From: Tetraselmis striata
Lineage: Eukaryota > Chlorophyta > Chlorodendrophyceae > Chlorodendrales > Chlorodendraceae
Assembly (NCBI GenBank): GCA_006384855.1
Contig: VCJN01001601.1
Location: forward strand, 1-64,000
DNA length: 64,000 bases
Reading direction: 5' to 3'
Position numbers and translations under genes: made by a program. The notes below the pieces were generated by a model. The model was not told the origin of the DNA, searched no databases, and saw only the letters and a program-made list of their open reading frames with translations. Position 1 is the stretch's first letter; each line of letters opens with the position of its first letter. Of this stretch, positions 48,118 through 60,444 are shown one piece after another.

Positions 48118-48152
48118 GCTCCCCTGTTGGCAGTGCCGGTCAACAGGGGAGC
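48118..48152. repeat. Perfect 12-bp hairpin, 11-base loop
   Basis: Arms GCTCCCCTGTTG (48118-48129) and its reverse complement (48141-48152). Outer GTTGG and CCAAC can extend the stem after a small internal gap. Confidence 0.85.
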
Positions 48153-49383
48153 ACCCAACGAGTGTCTCCTTCCTCAACGGGGCCCCGTCAGCCTCACAGA
48201 CGCATCTCGGAGAAAGCAATGCGGTTTTGGCTCCCCGCTTCAACGAACCGGGCACGCTCTTCGAATCACAGTACGAATCCAAAAGCACAGAGGATGCGAC
48301 AGATGTCTGGTTGGACCCCGTGCATGATGGGGCAAGCTTTGAGAGCTATCAAGACGTAATGTCATATTTCAACGTGGCGCCCGTCGTTAAGTGGCGGTAT
48401 CTATACATTGGGAAGACATACAAGGTGGGAGCTTGTAAGCTTGCCTTTGCACGGATTGCGCAGCATCGTATTGGCGTGTTGATTCCATAGTTGACAGTCA
48501 CACTGGTTGTGGCAGGTGTTATGTTGTTACACTCATGTCGGATGCCCCGCCCGTGCTCGCGTGCAACGCAACAACGAGTCACGGCTGTGGAAAATTGGGC
48601 AAAACGTCATCGAGCACTCCGGCGCCACCGTGCCCTTCGCCTAGTACAAGCGTGTACCACATGGTCTCATGTCAGAGCCACGGGGGTTGTTGGAGCTGTC
48701 AAGTTTCCATAACTTGCAAGAGTGGGCGGATTCCCACATAATGCCGGTGGTCGACTGCCAAACCGACGTCGAGCCTACGAGTTTAGGGTTTGTTCTCCGT
48801 GGCGGGGTCCTCCCAGAACCTTCCATGGCGGTCAGGTTTTCAAGCCTTGAGCTTCTTCGGAACCTTTAGGAAGGCGTTGGTGTCGGGCTACTTGCAGGTG
48901 CACCCAATGATGGATGGCATCCACAAGATAAGCTTGCGCAAGTGGATGTTACTCGCCGTCGGAACAACAACAATCAAGAACTCCGATCATCCCCCCACAC
49001 AATCTCGTAAATTGAATTCTTTCGGTCACTAAAGAATACCCCCCACACAACCTCATACTAAATTCTTTCGTGCCCATCGCTTTTAGTTTCGCTTAGTCGG
49101 AGAGTTCAGTAATTATCGGGGCCGTATTCTCCGGCATGAGGAACACTTGCGCCGACTTGTTGGGATTACCCTTCGACCACATGCGGTTATCCGCGACAGG
49201 GGGAGCGGCTTGAGGGCAGGTCTAGCTACTGCGTGCCCAAATACAAAGGTACTGCCAATTGCGCCCAAACTACTTGTTGATTGCCGATTCTCGATTGTGG
49301 CTGGGCTGGGCCGGGTATAACTAGGCTGATTTCATCTTGCTACGTTTATGTGCCCTTGACAACTGGCTATCTAATACGTCCAC

Positions 49384-49698
49384 ATGAAACGGAAGTTATT
49401 GTTTAGGGGACATACCGTGCATCGGGACGGGGTCGTTGAGAAATTGCTAGACAACCACAAACGGAACTCTAGGTACTGCGCGGAAAGCATCGACATTATT
49501 CACGCGTGCATGACTCTCGATCGGGCGCAGGCCGTGGCGATCGTGCTCTTGGAAGAGTGGCACCGCCCCAACAAGCGTGTTCGCGCTCATTGTGACACAC
49601 TCGGAGGTGAACATGTTCGTGGTCGTGGCCGTGGCTGTGGTCGTGGCCGTGGCCATGGACGGCTAAGACGCGCGACCCTTGAGCGCAATAATGAGTAA
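49384..49698 (+). CDS. Unidentified frame with RG-rich tail
   Basis: A 104-codon frame from an ATG with helical, charged sequence (VVEKLLDNHKRNSRYCAESI) and then an RGRGRG-type tail like that of RNA-binding proteins. It may be a fragment. No family is recognised. Confidence 0.25.
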   Translation: MKRKLLFRGHTVHRDGVVEKLLDNHKRNSRYCAESIDIIHACMTLDRAQAVAIVLLEEWHRPNKRVRAHCDTLGGEHVRGRGRGCGRGRGHGRLRRATLERNNE

Positions 49699-50582
49699 TC
49701 TCGCTGCCTCGAGCCCATTGATGATCTTGCTACGCGGCCCCCGGCACCGAGCGATGAGGTGGCCAAACGTGGCCCTGGTCGGCCGCAAAAGCGTCCTATT
49801 ACTGTCCCTCACAAACCGCGACAAGACAACGGGCAAGATCCTCCGCATTGTCTGAAGACTCGTCGCGGGGGGCGCGGGCACCCTCCTCAAGCTCCGCCGG
49901 TACATCCGGAGGCGTCGTAGAGCACCTGGCAAGATCCCTTCGACCTCCCAACGGCATTCGGACCGGAGAAGATGAGACATTGCCGACGGGTGTCAACGAG
50001 AGGTCGTCATCCGACAACGATATGGCTCGAGCCGAGGTCACATAATTGGACCGAACACTTGCGGAAACCTTGCTTCACTTGCGTTAGGCGTAGACCATAC
50101 TTGACTGTACCGACTTGATTGTAATCACACCTCGCTATTGTTTCTTAGCGACTAGTTTGTTAGGCACTTTTTAACAAACATGCGGGCCACCACGAAGTAG
50201 GGGCGAGTTTCTTGGCTCCAGAATTGCGCTCGCGCTCGCGCGCTATTACTAGCTAGGTATTACCAGTTACACAGTTTTTACGGAGTGATTACAGGGGAAC
50301 GGTGCGGACGGATCGGAGCCGGCGCACCGCAAATTACTAAGTTGTTAATTGCTGCAGCTTAGTGTCTAGCTTAATCACAATCCAGAGTGCCATGCACCGC
50401 CGAGGTGAACGCTCCATGCGGGCGGAGTTTGACAGCAGAAACCCGGATGAAGCGTCCAGCTTCCGCGTGGGACAGCCTGCCACCCGAGCTGTGAGCGTGC
50501 ATCCGGAAAAAGGAAGCCGACCGGAACCGCAATAGCATGGTCGACCCCGCCTAGAATTTCTGGGGTAGTGACCAGTTCGACT

Positions 50583-50914
50583 TCCAGGAGCGGCTTGCGC
50601 GGTGGACTGTCACCTGCGCGTGGAAGCAGGCTTGGCTGCCCCTACGGGACTTTTACAACCAAGGAAATATATGGATGAAATGCGACACGGTATGGAACGG
50701 CCACCCCTACACAAACTTTCAGGTTAATGGCGAGGAGCGCTGCGGCAACCAGCTCATGCTCCTCGCCGCCCGCAGCATGCAAAGCCACCCCGCACGTTTA
50801 ACCGTGAAGATTGATATGAGTAGCCTACAGGTTGTTAGGTTGCGACTGCGTACCAAGTTATGCAGCAACCCCGCAGTCAGCCATGTGCATAGGCTCGGCG
50901 GTAAACCAGTGTAA
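50583..50914 (+). CDS. Unidentified frame fragment
   Basis: Reads ARWTVTCAWKQAWLPLRDFY, then NIWMKCDTVWNGHPYTNFQV and NQLMLLAARSMQSHPARLT. The Trp- and Tyr-rich composition looks coding. There is no clear start upstream, so it is either an exon or a pseudogene piece. No family is recognised. Confidence 0.25.
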
Positions 50915-51469
50915 GGGACCAAAAAAAGGAACGACCAAAAACGTGCGGACACTTCGCAGTAAAGCCCCTCCCCTTCTGCCCCCAAGAATAGCATTCGCCT
51001 GCGCAAAAACAACACAGCCGTCGATATGTTATGATTATTAGGCGCCGCGCGCGCGCCGCCCCGTCGTTTCCTCATGAATACATCTACGGTTAATATTCGT
51101 TTATGTAAATATGACAAGGATCGCGTAGCTAGGCACCGCCGATGATTTGCGTACGCTGTTCAATGATTTTGGAACGAAATGTGGTACAATTCCCCTCCAC
51201 CCCCCCCCCCCCCCCCCCCGCCCCGCCCCCCTTGGTGCCCGCGGGCAATGCATGATGCCTGTGAGTTGGCAAAAGATGCCAAGTCGCACTTGGGTCGACT
51301 CCTCCCGGTGGAGGCATGGTGAGACTCACGTGTGCACACACAACGGTGGACGCACATGTGCCTTGGCTATGTCCAATAGAATCCCCTACGCTTGCCGCAG
51401 TCCTATGATCGCTGCCCCCCCTCCCCCTTCCCCACCCCCCAGAGTACGAGCTTGATGCCTATTCGACAC

Positions 51470-53391
51470 GTGCACCCTAAACGCGCGTCTTCTCGACGAC
51501 GAAAATTCGTACGATGCGGTGTAGCCCGTGCCATGCATGGGCATAATTATATAGGTACGGGCGCAATACGGTTTATCGGCCACCCCGCGGAACGGCTCCA
51601 AGCGGTCATCCAGGGTGCGGCGGCGTGATGCAAAGTGTTTGTCTCGCCTAGGACATGCTAGCCAACATGTGCGCCCCCATTGCGCGCTATGTGAGGCCCA
51701 CGGTAAACCGCGCGCCGCGGTTCAGCAGACTGGTTTCGGAGCTATTTGCAGAATGACCCTAGTGCGCCGCCCCGCGGAACGCCAACAAGTACTCATCATT
51801 CCGGACGAGGTGCGGCATGTTGCAGCGTGTATGGCAAGTCCGAAAGATGCTACCCGATATGCGACCCTCAGTGGCGCGTATTGGCACGGCTCCGGCATAT
51901 CGTGCGCGCCGTGCTGCCGGCACATATACATCCGTTATTCGGTGCGTTACGGTTGATCCACACAAGGCAATGGCCCCAGGCGGTCATCGCGAATAGCCGC
52001 GGTACGTCACTTCGCGTTTCTCTCGTCTGACACATGCTCGTCTATGCCCGGGTCTTCTCGGCGGGCGTTTTATGAGGGCTCCGGTGTAGTGCGTGCCGCG
52101 CGTGGCCTACATTGGTGTATGTGGCCGCTATACGATGTACAGCGCCGCGCCGTGGCACCGTAGCGCTACGAGTACTCATCCGGACGATATGCGGCATGTT
52201 GCCGCTTGTTTGGCTCGTCCGATATATGCTACCCGCTACGCGCGTCCAGCGGCGCGCATCGGTACCGCTCATGACTCGCGCGCGTTGTGTTTGGGGCAGC
52301 ACATATACATCGATTATGCGTCGCGTCGCGTCGCGGATGCTATTCTACACCGCGCAACGGCACCGGGCGGTCACTCGGCATGAATAGCCGTGCTGGCGTG
52401 GTGCGTCGAGTTTGTCTCGTCCAACGCGTGCTTTCGTAAACGCACGTCTCCTCGGCGCGCATTTCGTACGATGCGGTGTAGCCCGTGCCGTGCATGGGCA
52501 CATGTAGGTAGTACGGGCGCAGTACGGTCTATTATCGGCCACCCCGCACAACGGCTCCAAGCGGTCATCCGGAGGGCGACGGCGTGATGCAAAGTGTTTG
52601 CCTCGCCCGGGATATGTATGCTAGCCCACATGTGCGCCCCCATTGCGCGCTATGTGAGGCCCACGCACGGTAAACCGCGTGCCGCGGTTTATCACTGGTT
52701 TCGGAGCTATTTGCATGATGACCCTAGTGCACCGCCCCGCGGAACGACAACAAGTACTCATCATTCCAGACGAGGTGCGGCATGTTGCAGCGTGTATGGC
52801 AAGTCCGAAAGATGCTACCCGATATGCGCCCCTTGCTCAGTGGCGCGGATTGGTACGGCTCCGGCACATCGCGCGCGCCGTGCTTGGGGCATATGTACAT
52901 TTGCGCAGCGCGTTTCGATTCACAGATCCACATAAGGCAATGGCCCCAGGCGGTCATCGCGAATAGCCGCGGTACGTCACTTCGCGTTTCTCTCGTCTGA
53001 CACATGCTCGTCTATGCCCGGGTCTTCTCGGCGGGCGTTTTATGAGGGCTCCGGCGTAGCGCGTGCCGCGCGTGGCCTACATTGGTGTGGCCGCTATACG
53101 ATGTACATCGCCGCGCCGTGGAACCGTAGCGCTACGAGTACTCATCCGGACGATATGCGGCATGTTGCCGCGTGTTTGGCTCGTCCGATATATGCTACCC
53201 GCTACGCGCGTCCAGCGGCGCGCATCGGTACCGGTCATCATGACTCGCGCGCGTTGTGTTTGGGGCAGCACATATACATCAATTATGCGTCGCGTCGCGG
53301 ATGCTATTCTACACCGCGCAACGACACCGGGTGGTCACTCGGCATGAATAGCCGTGCTGGCGTGGTGCGTCGAGTTTGTCTCGTCCAACGA
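51470..53391. repeat. Nested tandem duplication (two units of about 965 bp)
   Basis: Unit 1 (about 51470-52427) and unit 2 (about 52430-53391) are near copies. For example TCTCGTCTGACACATGCTCG occurs at 52021 and 52991 (offset 970), and GTGCTGGCGTGGTGCGTCGA at 52391 and 53355 (offset 964). Inside each unit two diverged sub-units share GCGGCATGTTGC and GATGCTACCCG blocks, so the array arose by at least two rounds. The frame reading RHVAACxAxPxxATRYA persists in all four sub-units, but I do not recognise a protein. Confidence 0.85.
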
Positions 53392-56300
53392 GGCAGAGGT
53401 GCAACGGAAGGCTCCTCGGATGACCCCATCAAGAAAGCGCGGAAATGAACAAGGGTAGTCAGTGGCAGCGCCTCAGTGAAGAAATCGGCCAGCTGATTTG
53501 CGGAAGGCGTGTAGTGCATGTCGATGATGCCGTCTTGGCAGAGTTGGGCCGCATACTGAAACTTGAGGTCAATGTAGTGGCGTTGCGCGCATGTAATCAT
53601 ACCATGCGTCACCTGATTGTCCTCGCATACCCGTACCGGGTCAGTGGTGGGGTGGTTGAGCTGGCGCAGAAGAACGCGAATAATCGCCAGGCATTTGCAG
53701 GCCATGCAGAGCGCCACGAACTCCGCCTCGGCAGTAGACATGGCCACGCTCTTCTGAACATGCGCGCGGTAGGCGACTGGGGTGCCGTGCACCAGGGCAA
53801 GATAGCTGGTAGTGGAGCGGCGTTTGGGCATGAAGGATGCCCAGTCAACGTCCACAAAGAAGACGAAGTCAGGTGCCTCGTTGTCCAGCTGCTTCCGGAA
53901 AATGAGGCTATGGCTGGGGGTGCCCTTGAGATAGCGCAACACTGATATGGCGATCTGCCAGTGACGCTCGGTGGGGGACGCCATGTAGGTGCACAGTCGG
54001 CCGACCACGAAAGCAATATCCGGACGCGATGCCACAGCCAACCAGATAAGGCTGCCAACAAGATTGGGATAGGGAAATAGTTTGGTGTCGAGAGGCGTCC
54101 CTGTAGGGTCATGAAAATCGGTATCCGGCGTGCATGGCAAGCGGCGAGGCGTGCACGCCGTCATGTTGAAGGTAGTCAGGATGTGGTTGATGTATTTCTC
54201 TTGATGGAGGTGGATCACGCCTCCCGGCTTGCGGTCAATGGCCATCCCAAGAAGCAAGATGCATAGGCCGTCAGTGGTTGCATCAAACGTAGTGAAGAGA
54301 GAAGTCTGAAATCGCTCCTGGATGTTGGACGATGGGGAGGTAGCCAGCATGATGTCATCAACGTAGACGCACATGATGGCCAACATGGATCCATCGGCTG
54401 CGAGCAGCGTCCATACGCCGGGATCGCACTCGGAGCTTATGAAGCCGAAGTCACGGATAAAGGAAGAAAAACGCAGAAACCATGCGTTGGGCGCATGCGG
54501 CAGGCCATAGAGTGCCTTAACGAGCTTCCAAGCATGGTCCCTTGCGGCTGTAGCCGGGGGGGGGGGGGGGGTAGACGTAGACATCTTCATCGAGGTGAGC
54601 GTTAAGGAAAGCACAAGTGACGTCGAACTGGTATAGCTCCCAATCGAGTTAAAGTGCGAGAGCAATAGTGGTGCGCAAGGCGATGAAGCTGACGATTGGG
54701 GCATAGGTATTGGTGTCACCATAGTTCTCGCCGGCTGCAGTAAGTTGATCGCCGCGGACGACCACTCTGGCCTCGCGCTTGATGAGGTTGCCATCCTTGT
54801 CGTGTTTCTCCGCGAAGGCCCGCAACGCCGTCTGTATGATGATTGCTGACGGGTTGTCACGTCGAAGCTCAGGGACGCTGTTCCAAACAAAAGTCTCCAT
54901 CTTGGTGATAGAGGCGATCTCACGGTCCATGGACTGTTTCAAGTCATCGGGGTGATTGATGGAGATGGCCTCCTTGTATTTGCGCGGCGCCGTGGACACG
55001 CAGACAATGGGTGCTGGCATGGCGAGGGCGGCCATCTGTGCCGGGTAGGGGCGCACAGCCTCCGCAATGGCGGATGCCACTAGCGTGGGGTGGTAGTCGC
55101 CGAGGTCGACATAAGAGGAAGGCAGGTGCGCCGAACCACTGGAGTGAGGAGCTGGTAGTGCCGTGGCGTCCCCCTCCTGATGACGTGGCAGATACCGCTC
55201 GTCTTGATGTGGAGGTGGGGGCCCCTCCTGCGCTGAGGCAAGCGCCGCAGATGGTGGCATGGGTGGCGTTGCTTGAGGCCCCTCCTGCTGGTCCAAGGGC
55301 TGCGGCTCGTCCAGCAGGGGGTCACTGTCGGGGAACTAGAAGACTGGCATAGAGAGAGTCGGTGTGCTAGAGAAGGTTCGTGTCACCTCGTCAAAGATGA
55401 CATCACGTATCACTGTTTCGCGACTTGTAGCTGGGTTGTAGATGCGGTAGCCGGTGGAGTCCGTATGGCTGGGAGAAGGAAACATGAGATGGAGATAAAT
55501 GTTCCAGTGGGGGGGAGATGTCGGGGGCATCGAAGATCGGGAAGGCGTCGGGGTGAGGGCGGGAGTGGTGGACACGGCATGGGCGGGAGAACGGGGACTC
55601 GAAGTCGTCATAAGAGTCGGAGTAGGGGACGTGCCAGGGGACGTGTCATGTAAGTCATCCTCCGCGCTATCCTCGCCCTCCCCCTCATGTGCTCCGGTGG
55701 CCGCCCCTCCTGAGGCTGCGGTGGTGCAGGTGAGGATGATGGGCAAGCTAGCTGCTGTGATGCTGTGCCGACGGGGACACACCCACGAACGGGTAGGCCT
55801 CCTGGTGTCCCGTCAGCTTCTGGTTGGAGTTGTTGTTGGCATGTTGATGCCCCTGGTGCTGATGATGTCCGGCCGGGGAGACGAAGCCGGCCGGCTGCTG
55901 ATGACGCTGCATGCCGTCGTTGCTGCCCTGGTTGGTTCAACGCTACTGCCGCTAGAGCCTGCCCTGATTGGTACGGCGCTGGGCATGCGTTGTAGAAATG
56001 CTGACCTGGCGGCGCCTGATGGTGGTAGTTGTCGCGCGGGTTGTGGCCATAGTTGGTGTTGACGCTACGCTCCGCAGGTTCGCGCTGATGGAGGTCATAG
56101 CGAGTGTCGTTCATGGTGCTAGTTGGCGTGGTGTAACCCAGGACACGCATCCCGTTGGCATGGCGCTTGGCCGCACACTGCAACTGGGTATGGCCCGGAC
56201 GGTCACACCGTCTGCAGACGACGCTGGGCATGGTGGTGTGTTGCGGATCCCTGGGGTTGTAGGAATTGAGGTTTGGTGGGCACGCGCGGACGCGCTGCTG

Positions 56301-57223
56301 ACGCTGACGCTTGCGCGCCTCCATGTTCTGTCCGGCGCTGATGATGGTTGCCAACTTCTCGTTGATAGTGGCCGCCGAGGTGGTGGTGTCGACGACATGA
56401 TAGTAGTCTGGGTGAAGGCCTGGGATGAGGTAGTTGGTGGCCACGTACTCGAAGGTCCACTGGCCATGTGCCTTGTTCAACAGATTCCAGAGGTTCTGGT
56501 AGCGCCGAACACCTGAACTGGCCCATTCGGGAGCTGGCCCGTTGTGATCTCCTCCTCCAAGCGCTTGCGCTCATCCATGGCTGAGCCATGGAGCTCAGTA
56601 AGAAGGGCCTTCCAGGCTGTATATCCACACTTCCCGGAGTCCATGCTGATGTTGTTGACGATGGCAAGTGCCATGGGATAATACGCTGTTGCGTGGCGCA
56701 GGGCTGCCGGGAGGATCATTTGTTCCTGACGGGTGCCTTTGCCCTTTGTGGTGTCCAAGTAGCCGGCGCTGCCGAGAGCGATCTTGATGGCTTTAGCGTT
56801 GTCCCGCGTAGAGATGGTGTTGTCCCAGATGGGGACGTTCTTGAGGTCGAGTGTCGGCTTCACTGCAGCTGGCTTGATATGTTGGATGTCACTTGAGTCA
56901 CTGTCTGATGCCCCGTCCAGGCTGAAGGCGTCGTCAGAACCGTTATCATCACGGAAGTCAAGCGGTGGTGGGGCGACGCCAGGGTCTGTCTTGATCGCAC
57001 TCTGCCGAGCCAGAATGGCTAGGGGGCTGTTCATCATGCCGGTGGCGATGCTGGTAGACATTGCAAAAGGATGGCGCAATTGTGCTGGAAGATGTATAAT
57101 TGTAGGGGTGGGCGGGTGGGAAGAAAATCTCGTCGCACGTCGCCGTACGTCGATCGTCGAAAGCTGTCGAGGGTCGAGATGCACGCATGTTGAAGCCTTT
57201 GGCAGGCGTCGAGCACGGGGCAA
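53392..57223 (-). mobile_element. Ty1/copia LTR-retrotransposon fossil, broken
   Basis: Recognisable parts on the minus strand: a copia-type gag region (about 56480-57060), a CX2CX4HX4C zinc knuckle near 56177-56216, and a reverse transcriptase to RNase H region (about 53400-55300) with the YVDD box and the copia-type YANxLVGSLxWL-like and STAEAEF-like blocks. The element is broken, with several breaks, and looks old. I could not recognise a flanking LTR pair, so no age from LTR divergence is possible. Its 53392 edge lies exactly at the end of the nested tandem array. Confidence 0.85.
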
Positions 57224-57299
57224 GACGTCGAACCAAAGGGGAGGGCCGAAAAACCTGTCGGAGGGAGATTATTGAAGTGATGGCTGAGTGGCACTGTCA

Positions 57300-58360
57300 G
57301 TGATGGAGGGAGAGTCGGCGAGAGTCGGCGTGCTCGCGTCGAATCACGTCGAGTGCCAACAAGCAAAGTGCAAGCTGGAAAGGCAAAGGGCTGCTGTGAG
57401 CCGTGGGCGATGGGCGAAAGGTAGTCGTTGTCGCCGTGGTGATGGCTGAGTGGCACTGTCACGAGAGAGAAAGGGTGTCGGAATATTTCTGGGAAGAGGA
57501 GCCGAGGCTGACGATTTATACTCGCCGGCTAGGTGTCGACACAGCTCTATAAAAGAAGGCAATCTGGCAAAGAAGTCTAAGTGCCGTACTCTGGCGACAT
57601 CTGGGTGTCGTACAGCTTGGGCACATGCACGGCAGTAGCACTTCACAATGCGGATTTCACAGAGAGAAAATGCGGAGTCAGGGTACCGGGGTGTCGTACG
57701 GGTTTTAGTGGTGTCGACCGGGTAGGATGCTATCCATAGTTTATGTAAGGTTTTTTGGTCCCTCGTCGCGTTTGGCATGTTTTGCTATTAACTATGATGC
57801 ACAAATAACGCTAATCTATCCGGCGAAAGTGACAGGTACACTCCTACGGGTCTGTTCCGTCATCGTCTTTATTCGGCCTACTTGGCTACTTGTGAAAGTT
57901 TAAATTTAAAACTTAATTAAATCCGCGATGGCCCGGCACATCTAAGCTGCCGGCGGTCGCACAAGAATGCGCTGGGGGCGCCATACCCAGGCCAGCTTCA
58001 AATGCCCTCGCCACGTCGTCACGTCGAACGTCGCTCCGACGACTGCTCGTCCCGTCATATGCAGCGTCTAATCGTATCTTCAAGCTGCCGGCCAAACCAC
58101 CCCGTCACGGATATAACGGCAGCAGCACAGCTCGGCTGGGGCGCAGTAGCAAGCGCGCCACCGTTCCAGCGGACACTCTGGAGTGAAGCAGAGGCCGAAG
58201 CGAGGCTTGCGCGAACCACGGGCCCCTCGAGTGACACCCCACTGCCCACCGTGGCAGCCTCACCGCGGTCGGAGGTTGTGTTTCGGCGGCCCCATATACG
58301 TACACACACACCCGCGCGACCCGCCCAAGCAACGAGGCTGCCCACAAACCACCAGGCAGT
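57300..58360. other. Spacer upstream of the M48 peptidase
   Basis: A 24-base direct repeat built on GTGATGGCTGAGTGGCACTG occurs at 57277 and 57439. An AT-rich patch lies at 57895-57925. No gene is seen; the last few hundred bases probably include the M48 promoter. Confidence 0.4.
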
Positions 58361-60119
58361 ATGTCCGTCGCTTCTCTGTCGCGCCTCTCGCCCCTGAGTG
58401 GACTGCTGTGCAGCCGGGGCAACGTGAGAGTGGCGTCCAAGCGCCGGGGGCTGTCTTGTGGTCACTCTTCGCCAGCGCAGCAGCGTCCTAGTCGGGGCCT
58501 CCGACGGGCTTTGCGGCCGCAGCAGGTGCGGAGCGAGTTGGCAAACCGCGTCTTCGCTGCCCGCTAGGCTGACCTATGGTCCAGAGTCCGGAGCTGCCCT
58601 ACCTGCAACCCCTAATCCTCACGCGGCACTCTCCCGAATGCCAACGACTCGCTGCACTGTGTCCTGCAGGCGGCTACGCAGGACGGCAGCAACGAGCTGT
58701 ACACTGCCGCCACGTCGGACATCAGCGGCGACCGGATCACTTCATACCTGGGCCTGTCGGGGGACGACTTCAGGTCGGTATTCTCGCTGCGGGCAGGGAC
58801 ACATTATTTCCCACTTCCGAATAACCTCTCCGGAGGGAATAGGCGGTAGCTGAGCTGGTCTCTGCCGTATAATTCAGGCACCCTCTGGACCAGCAGAACA
58901 CGAGCTTCCTACAGATGATTCCGGGCTTGGAAGCGGTCGCGAAGGGGCTCATGGGGCCGGCAGCGGAGCAGGTCCTGCTTTTGGAAAACATAGGTGAGCG
59001 TCGACCTGCTGTGACTCCGAATTTCTGTGTGCGAGCGCGCAGCATGTATATTTGTGCAGCAACAATGGTGGGGCCAGGAGAGGGGGGGGGGGGGGGGGGG
59101 GGGTGGAGTGAGTTGCTTGCCATGATGCTGTGCTGCCCGACAGGCACGTCGGTACGGGTGAGCGAGGACCAGCTGCCGACGGTGCATGAGCTGCTAGTGG
59201 AGGCGTGCGCGGTTCTGGGCATGGAGGCGCCGGAGCTCTACATCCGCCAGAACGCGCAGCCCAACGCGTACACGCTGGCCATCAACGGCCGCAAGCCCTT
59301 CATTGTGATGCACACTGCGCTGCTGGAGCTGCTGACGCCAAAGGAGCTGCAGTGCGTGCTCGCCCACGAGCTGGGCCACCTCAAGTGCGACCACGGCCTG
59401 TGGCTCACCGTGGCCAACGTGCTCGCGTCCGGGGCGGTGAGCATCCTGCCGGTCATCTCGTCCTCGCTGGAGGAGGGGCTGCTCCGGTGGCTGCGCGCAG
59501 CCGAGCTCACCTGCGACCGAGCCGCTCTGCTGGTACGCCGCCGCCGCGATTCGACATCCCCCCTTAACCGTACTAGAAGCTACCCTGAGCGCAGCACTTC
59601 AAATGGCATAACACCCACGTGACTTAGAGAGAGACCTTCACGTGGTATGAAACATTTGTCGTTGAAATATTAAAACTGTCCTCTTTATTCAAAAGAGCTT
59701 CACCAGTGCGTGAGGGGCATCCACAGCCTGATTCACCACATTCCGATCGGCCAACTTGGAGGTGCCAGGAACATATGACGCACATGAACGGTGTTTGTGC
59801 CCAGGTGGCGCAGGACCCGCGCACGGTCGTCAGCGCGCTGATGAAGCTGGCGGGCGGGTCGCCCTCCTTTTCGCACGAGCTCAACGTGGACGCGTTCCTC
59901 AGGCAGGCGCGCAGCTACGACGAGGCCACCAGCAGCCCGCTGGGGTGGTACCTGCGCAACGCGCAGAACCGGGCGCTGAGCCACCCGCTGCCGGTCATGC
60001 GGGCGCGCGAGATCGACCGCTGGTCGCAGAGTGCGCAGTACCGCGCTCTGCTCTCGAAGAACCGCAAGTTCCGCAAGTCGAGGGCCAAACTGTCGCAAGA
60101 CCCGCTTAATATCGCCTGA
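58361..60119 (+). CDS. Chloroplast M48-family zinc metallopeptidase (5 exons)
   Basis: Exons: 58361-58525, 58670-58773, 58878-58993, 59144-59532, 59805-60119; all in phase, total 362 residues. Residues 1-55 are Ser/Arg-rich like a plastid transit peptide. The mature part opens with GLSGDDFRHPLDQQNTSFLQ and VLLLENIGTSVRVSEDQLP. The zinc motif HELGH lies at about 203-207 with the third ligand Glu at about 249 in AAELTCDRAALLV, the standard M48 arrangement. Between them is a hydrophobic stretch (TVANVLASGAVSILPVI). The C-terminal part (ALMKLAGGSPSF, ARSYDEATSSPLGWYLRNAQ, LPVMRAREIDRW) matches the plant plastid M48 protein represented by Arabidopsis At3g27110, as I recall it. It presumably cleaves plastid proteins; substrates are unknown. 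The intron before exon 4 has a G-run at 59083-59103. Convergent with the TPR gene, 325 bases away. Confidence 0.93.
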
Positions 60120-60444
60120 TGGTACACCCAGAACGCGGATGACGTAACGACCGACTCGCATACACTCGCGGCAGGTTTCGATGAGGGTAGATGTTTAGTT
60201 AGTCCATGCGGATGGTGGCTGTCAAACAGAATGAACAGGGTGGTCAAAGAAGTACAGCAGTCGAAAAATGCAAAACAAAGTTCATTTTTGCGAGTTACAT
60301 TTATTCGTCCGCTCTCGCACCATCCGCGCGCACTAAGGCCCCGCCACTGTTTATTTTGCAGCCCACTGAATCGAATACAAAGTGGGCTGCATAATATAAA
60401 TCATGGGCCGCTGGGCAGATGCCGAGTCCGTGCGTGGCGGCGCT

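Larger units (their letters stand above)
47600..48490 (+). other. Decayed coding-like stretch, unidentified
   Basis: Short frames with protein-like composition follow one another in different phases: FFGDDYLANMDWSWSIVCGG (about 47650), VLNESEELDTVFHAAGS (about 47850) and SYQDVMSYFNVAPVVKWRYL to a stop at 48490. No family is recognised. The double hairpin at 48069-48152 interrupts the stretch. It could be an old transposon or a pseudogene. Confidence 0.25.

Noticed and set aside
57277-57462. The 24-base direct repeat as LTR ends of the copia fossil
   Set aside because: The copies are 162 bases apart on the same side and nothing similar is seen at the other edge.
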